Assembly (NCBI RefSeq): GCF_902859805.1
Contig: NZ_CADIKC010000008.1
Location: 248,001-312,000 of the forward strand
Source: Paraburkholderia sediminicola
GTDB taxonomy: Bacteria; Pseudomonadota; Gammaproteobacteria; Burkholderiales; Burkholderiaceae
Length of the DNA: 64,000 nt
Direction of reading: 5' to 3'
Below the pieces are notes generated by a model. It was not told the DNA's origin and made no database searches. It saw only the letters and a program-made list of their open reading frames with translations. How positions within the stretch are numbered: position 1 is the first letter of the stretch; every line of letters begins with the position of its first letter. Shown piece after piece: positions 60,460 through 64,000 of this stretch. The position numbers and the translations under genes are program-made.

Positions 60460-61395
60460 ATGAGCGTCAAAGTATTCGATACGAAGGAAGCGCAGGAGCT
60501 GTTAAAAGCTGCTGCTAACGTCGGTGGCCAGGACGGCAGTGCGCGCGCCCAGCAGATTGTCCATCGCCTGTTGGTTGATCTGTTCAAGGCCATCGACGAC
60601 CTTGACATGACGCCCGACGAAATCTGGGCCGGCGTTCACTATTTCAACAAGCTCGGCCAGGACGGCGAAGCAGCGCTGCTCGCCGCGGGTCTCGGTCTGG
60701 AGAAGTATCTCGACATTCGCATGGACGCAGAAGACAAAGCTGCTGAAATCACCGGCGGCACACCGCGTACTATCGAAGGTCCGTTGTATGTTGCCGGTAC
60801 GCCGGTGCGCGATGGCGTGTCGAAAATCGATATCGATCCGGACGAGGATGCCGGCCCGTTGATCATCCGCGGCACCGTGACCGGCCCGGACGGCAATCCC
60901 GTCGCAGGTGCCGTGGTGGAATGCTGGCACGCTAATTCAAAGGGCTTCTATTCGCACTTCGACCCGGCCGGCGCGCAAAGCGAGTTCAACCTGCGCGGTG
61001 CGATCAGCACCGGTGCCGACGGCAAGTACGAATTCCGTACGCTCATGCCGGTGGGCTACGGTTGCCCGCCGCAGGGCGCGACCCAACAACTGCTGAACGC
61101 GCTCGCCCGCCATGGCAATCGTCCGGCGCACGTGCACTTCTTCGTCACGAGCAACAAGTATCGCAAGCTGACGACCCAAATCAACATCGAGGGCGACCCG
61201 CTGATCTGGGATGACTTCGCCTACGCGACCCGCGAGGATCTGATTCCGCCTGTGGTCGAAAAGACCGGCGGTATCGCGTTGGGCATGAAGGCGGACGCGT
61301 ACAAGGAAATCGAGTTCAACATCGAGTTGACTCCGCTGGTTCAGGGCAAGGATAACCAGGCCGTCCACCGTCTGCGTGCGTCTGCTATCGCCTGA
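60460..61395 (+). CDS. catA: catechol 1,2-dioxygenase
   Basis: 311 residues from ATG 60460 (GGAG ten bases upstream). Intradiol dioxygenase with the Fe(III) ligands at Tyr164 (GFYSHFDP), Tyr200 (PVGYGCPP), His224 and His226 (RPAHVHFF), the same numbering as the Acinetobacter and Pseudomonas enzymes. The N-terminal helical part (EAQELLKAAANVGG) forms the dimer linker. It cleaves catechol to cis,cis-muconate in the ortho pathway. benABC follows, so benzoate is the likely upstream substrate; catB and catC must lie outside. Confidence 0.97.
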   Translation: MSVKVFDTKEAQELLKAAANVGGQDGSARAQQIVHRLLVDLFKAIDDLDMTPDEIWAGVHYFNKLGQDGEAALLAAGLGLEKYLDIRMDAEDKAAEITGGTPRTIEGPLYVAGTPVRDGVSKIDIDPDEDAGPLIIRGTVTGPDGNPVAGAVVECWHANSKGFYSHFDPAGAQSEFNLRGAISTGADGKYEFRTLMPVGYGCPPQGATQQLLNALARHGNRPAHVHFFVTSNKYRKLTTQINIEGDPLIWDDFAYATREDLIPPVVEKTGGIALGMKADAYKEIEFNIELTPLVQGKDNQAVHRLRASAIA

Positions 61396-61404
61396 ACGCT
61401 GAAC

Positions 61405-61434
61405 GCGGCAGCTACGCCGTACCCCAGCTGCCGC
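61405..61434 (+). terminator. hairpin between catA and benA
   Basis: 8-bp stem GCGGCAGC/GCTGCCGC with a 14-base loop, 10 bp past the catA stop codon. Weak or partial termination could set the catA:ben ratio. Confidence 0.45.
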
Positions 61435-61508
61435 TCAATCCTTCGCAAGAATCTTTCGACACCGATGCGCGTGCTCCATCACCTGGTGCACGCGTAGGGA
61501 GAGCACTC

Positions 61509-62867
61509 ATGCCTGCAATTATCGACAAAGCCTCGCAACTGGATGAACTGCTGCATACCGCCGTTCAGGACGACGGGCAAAACGGCGTATTCCGTTGCCG
61601 CCGCGACATTTTCACCAACGCTGATCTGTTTGAACTCGAGATGAAACACATCTTCGAGAGCAACTGGGTGTACCTCGCTCACGAAAGCCAGATTCCCGAC
61701 AACAACGACTACTACACCACCTGGATTGGCCGCCAGCCCATCGTGATCACTCGCGATAAAAGCGGCGAACTGCACGCGGTCATTAACGCCTGTGCGCACA
61801 AAGGCGCCATGCTTTGCCGGAAAAAGCACGGCAACAAAGGCACCTTCACCTGTCCGTTCCACGGCTGGAGTTTCGCTAACACGGGCAAGCTGCTGAAAGT
61901 GAAGGACGTGAAGACCACCGAATACCCGGTGCAATTCAACACCAATGGCTCGCACGACCTGAAGAAAGTCGCGCGCTTCCAGAACTATCGCGGCTTCCTG
62001 TTCGGCAGCCTCAACGCGGACGCAATACCGCTCGAAGACTACCTCGGCGAGACCAGGGTCATCATCGACCAGATCGTGGACCAGGCCGGGAACGGGCTGG
62101 AAGTGTTGCGGGGCAACTCCTCGTACATCTACGACGGCAACTGGAAAATGCAGATGGAAAACGGCTGCGACGGCTACCACGTCAGCACCGTGCACTGGAA
62201 CTACGCAGCGACGATGGACCGCCGCAAGGTCGACGGCACGAAGGCTGTGGATGCAAACAGCTGGAGCAAATCGGTAGCCGGTGTGTACGGATTCGACCAC
62301 GGCCACATTCTGTTGTGGACCCAGACGATGAACCCGGACGTGCGACCGGTTTATCAATACCGCGAAGAAATCAAGGCACGTGTCGGCGAAGTAAAAGCGG
62401 ATTTCATCGTCAACCAGACTCGAAACCTGTGCCTGTATCCGAACGTGTTCCTGATGGACCAGTTCAGCACCCAGATTCGCGTAGTACGCCCGCTCGCCGT
62501 AGACAAGACCGAAGTCACCATCTTCTGCTTTGCCCCGAAGGGTGAGAGCGCAGCCGACCGCGCTACCCGCATTCGCCAATACGAGGATTTCTTCAACGTC
62601 ACGGGTATGGGCACCGCGGATGACCTTGAAGAGTTCCGCGCCTGCCAGGCCGGCTATGCCGGCACCACGGCGATGTGGAACGACCTTTCGCGCGGCGCGC
62701 CTTTGTGGGTTGAAGGTCCCGACGCGAACGCGAAAAGCATGGGCATGAAGCCGCTCATCTCAGGCGAGCGCAGCGAAGACGAAGGCCTGTTTGTGTGCCA
62801 GCACGAATACTGGGTACAGGTGATGCGCGACGCACTGAAGAAAGAACAGGAGGAGACCGTAGCATGA
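61509..62867 (+). CDS. benA: benzoate 1,2-dioxygenase, large (alpha) subunit
   Basis: 452 residues behind GGGAGAG. Rieske ligands: CAHKGAMLC (Cys, His) and CPFHGW (Cys, His). Mononuclear iron ligands are in NGCDGYHVSTVHWNY (two His, the Asp bridge before them). Length and the motif WVYLAHESQIP fit BenA/XylX. It adds O2 to benzoate to give the cis-dihydrodiol carboxylate, with BenB as beta subunit and BenC as reductase. The stop overlaps the benB start (ATGA). Confidence 0.97.
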   Translation: MPAIIDKASQLDELLHTAVQDDGQNGVFRCRRDIFTNADLFELEMKHIFESNWVYLAHESQIPDNNDYYTTWIGRQPIVITRDKSGELHAVINACAHKGAMLCRKKHGNKGTFTCPFHGWSFANTGKLLKVKDVKTTEYPVQFNTNGSHDLKKVARFQNYRGFLFGSLNADAIPLEDYLGETRVIIDQIVDQAGNGLEVLRGNSSYIYDGNWKMQMENGCDGYHVSTVHWNYAATMDRRKVDGTKAVDANSWSKSVAGVYGFDHGHILLWTQTMNPDVRPVYQYREEIKARVGEVKADFIVNQTRNLCLYPNVFLMDQFSTQIRVVRPLAVDKTEVTIFCFAPKGESAADRATRIRQYEDFFNVTGMGTADDLEEFRACQAGYAGTTAMWNDLSRGAPLWVEGPDANAKSMGMKPLISGERSEDEGLFVCQHEYWVQVMRDALKKEQEETVA

Positions 62868-63352
62868 GCTTCGACTACCCAAAAATCTGCGCCACGCTGT
62901 ACCGCGAAGCGCGCCTGCTCGACGACCGCCAGTGGGACGACTGGCTCGCCTGCTATGCCGAGGACGTCACCTACTGGATGCCGGCGTGGGACGACGACGA
63001 CCAGCTCACCGATGACCACGAGAGTCAGATCTCGCTGATGTATTACCCGGACCGTGGCGGTCTGGAAGACCGGGTGTTTCGCATCAAGACCGAACGCAGT
63101 AGCGCGTCGATGCCTGAACCGCGGACCAGTCACAACGTCACCAACGTAGAAGTGCTGGCTGAACGCGACAACGAAGTAGACGTGCGCTACAACTTCGACA
63201 CGCTCAGCCATCGCTACAGAATCAACGACCATTTTTTCGGCACGATGTTCGTTACCTTGCGAAAGGTCGACGACGCCCTGGTGATTGCCAGCAAAAAAAT
63301 TGTGCTGAAGAACGATTACATCCGCCAGGTGCTCGACATTTACCACGTTTAA
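62864..63352 (+). CDS. benB: benzoate 1,2-dioxygenase, small (beta) subunit
   Basis: 162 residues from ATG 62864, which overlaps the benA stop by 4 bp. MSFDYPKICATLYREARLLDDRQWDDWLACYAEDVTYWMPAW is the usual beta-subunit opening (SnoaL-like fold). It is structural and needed for the alpha3beta3 dioxygenase. Ends in YIRQVLDIYHV as in BenB. Followed 40 bp on by benC. Confidence 0.97.
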   Translation: MSFDYPKICATLYREARLLDDRQWDDWLACYAEDVTYWMPAWDDDDQLTDDHESQISLMYYPDRGGLEDRVFRIKTERSSASMPEPRTSHNVTNVEVLAERDNEVDVRYNFDTLSHRYRINDHFFGTMFVTLRKVDDALVIASKKIVLKNDYIRQVLDIYHV

Positions 63353-63392
63353 TGTCGAACGCCGGGAGGGAACTGGAAGTAGAGGAGACAAC

Positions 63393-64000
63393 ATGTCCGT
63401 TTACAACATTGCATTGAACTTCGAAGACGGCGTGACCCGCTTCGTCGCATGCAAGCCGGGCGAGAAGGTGCTTGATGCGGCCTTTCGCGCGAAAATCAAC
63501 CTGCCAATGGATTGCTCCGATGGCGTGTGCGGTACCTGCAAGTGCCGCGCCGAGAGCGGCAGCTATGACCTGGGCGACGATTACATCGAAGACGCGCTGA
63601 GCGACGACGAGAAAGACAGTGGCCTCGTACTCACCTGCCAGATGGTGCCGCAAAGCGACTGCGTGATTGCCGTGCCCGCCTCTTCCACTGCGTGCAAGAC
63701 GGAACAGAGCCGGTTCGCCGCGACAGTATCGAAGGTGGAGCCGCACAACGATGCGGCCGTGGTGCTCGAGCTGGACGTGGATGCGACCGCGCCGGTATTC
63801 CTGCCCGGTCAGTACGTCAACATCGATGTTCCCGGCAGCGGCCAGCATCGCTCGTATTCATTTTCATCGGCGCCGGGGCAATCGAAAGTCAGTTTTCTGA
63901 TCAAGCGGATTCCCGGTGGAGTCATGAGTACCTGGCTCGATTCCGCGCAGCCTGGCAACAAGCTGGATCTGATCGGGCCGCTCGGCAGTTTCTATCTGCG
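63393..64000 (+). CDS. benC: benzoate 1,2-dioxygenase reductase (3' end off window)
   Basis: The first 202 codons of BenC, from ATG 63393 after AGAGGAG. A plant-type 2Fe-2S ferredoxin domain comes first (CSDGVCGTCKC ... CQ). The FAD domain follows with HRSYSFSSAPG. The NADH domain is beyond the right edge. It passes electrons from NADH to the BenAB Rieske centre. Confidence 0.96.
   Translation, partial: MSVYNIALNFEDGVTRFVACKPGEKVLDAAFRAKINLPMDCSDGVCGTCKCRAESGSYDLGDDYIEDALSDDEKDSGLVLTCQMVPQSDCVIAVPASSTACKTEQSRFAATVSKVEPHNDAAVVLELDVDATAPVFLPGQYVNIDVPGSGQHRSYSFSSAPGQSKVSFLIKRIPGGVMSTWLDSAQPGNKLDLIGPLGSFYL

Noticed and set aside
1..64000. CRISPR array, tRNA, rRNA or insertion sequence
   Set aside because: I looked for spaced direct repeats, transposase-like frames and tRNA-like stems and found none I could support. 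The tandem repeats present are short (7, 9 and 10 bp) with no spacers.

Overview
The window looks like a GC-rich betaproteobacterial replicon, most likely Paraburkholderia/Burkholderia sensu lato. The evidence is an OmpC-type Burkholderia porin, a DUF4148-like small secreted protein, two DUF3138 outer-membrane proteins, many LysR regulators and a catR-catA-benABC benzoate locus. It is accessory, catabolism-rich DNA with no rRNA, tRNA, CRISPR array, insertion sequence or phage gene that I can see. Both ends cut through genes: an aromatic-acid transporter on the left and benC on the right.

Layout. 1-3642 (minus): enoyl-CoA hydratase/isomerase, porin and AAHS-type aromatic acid transporter, divergent from a TetR regulator (4147-4905). 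5125-7262 (plus): azoreductase plus DHA2 exporter. 7315-17184: agmatine/polyamine region. One operon (aguA, aguB, PotF-like binding protein, Tat-exported agmatine deiminase) and a second (PotF-like, DUF3138, Tat/lipoprotein agmatine deiminase) share a 69-bp promoter block, probably the target of the GcvA-like LysR protein encoded at 11704-12612. 17483-20665: Crp/Fnr regulator, class II aldolase, ketopantoate-reductase-like protein and a small secreted protein. 20749-28290 (minus): a third polyamine-type operon (PotF-like, DUF3138, PuuB-like oxidase, cupin, amidase, PuuC-like dehydrogenase) next to a divergent LuxR regulator.

29427-42691: a catabolic cluster I cannot assign to a known pathway (trans-sulfuration-type PLP enzyme, two ALDHs, PhzF, MFS, aspartate dehydrogenase, LysR, signal-less solute-binding protein, FAH-family hydrolase, aminotransferase). 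It is flanked by a MocR regulator; two of its promoters carry the same 64-bp element with direct repeats. 42728-47384: LysR, secreted beta-propeller, atypical AroE and MHS transporter. 47415-51185: three-subunit membrane FAD dehydrogenase (triheme cytochrome, GMC subunit, small subunit). 52202-59251: an unusual putative cAMP module (class III cyclase-TPR, a pseudo-receiver/LuxR/cyclic-nucleotide-binding fusion, a subtilase and a PAP2/vanadium-haloperoxidase protein, both without signal peptides). 59365-64000: catR, catA, benA, benB and partial benC.

How the genes work together. Agmatine can be deiminated outside the cytoplasm by Tat substrates or inside by AguA; AguB gives putrescine, and PuuB/PuuC-like enzymes could oxidise it onward. 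The window has three orphan polyamine-type binding proteins but no ABC permease or ATPase. Benzoate is converted by BenABC and then by CatA after BenD, which lies outside the window. The cAMP module and the MocR two-operon regulon are the best candidates for undescribed biology.
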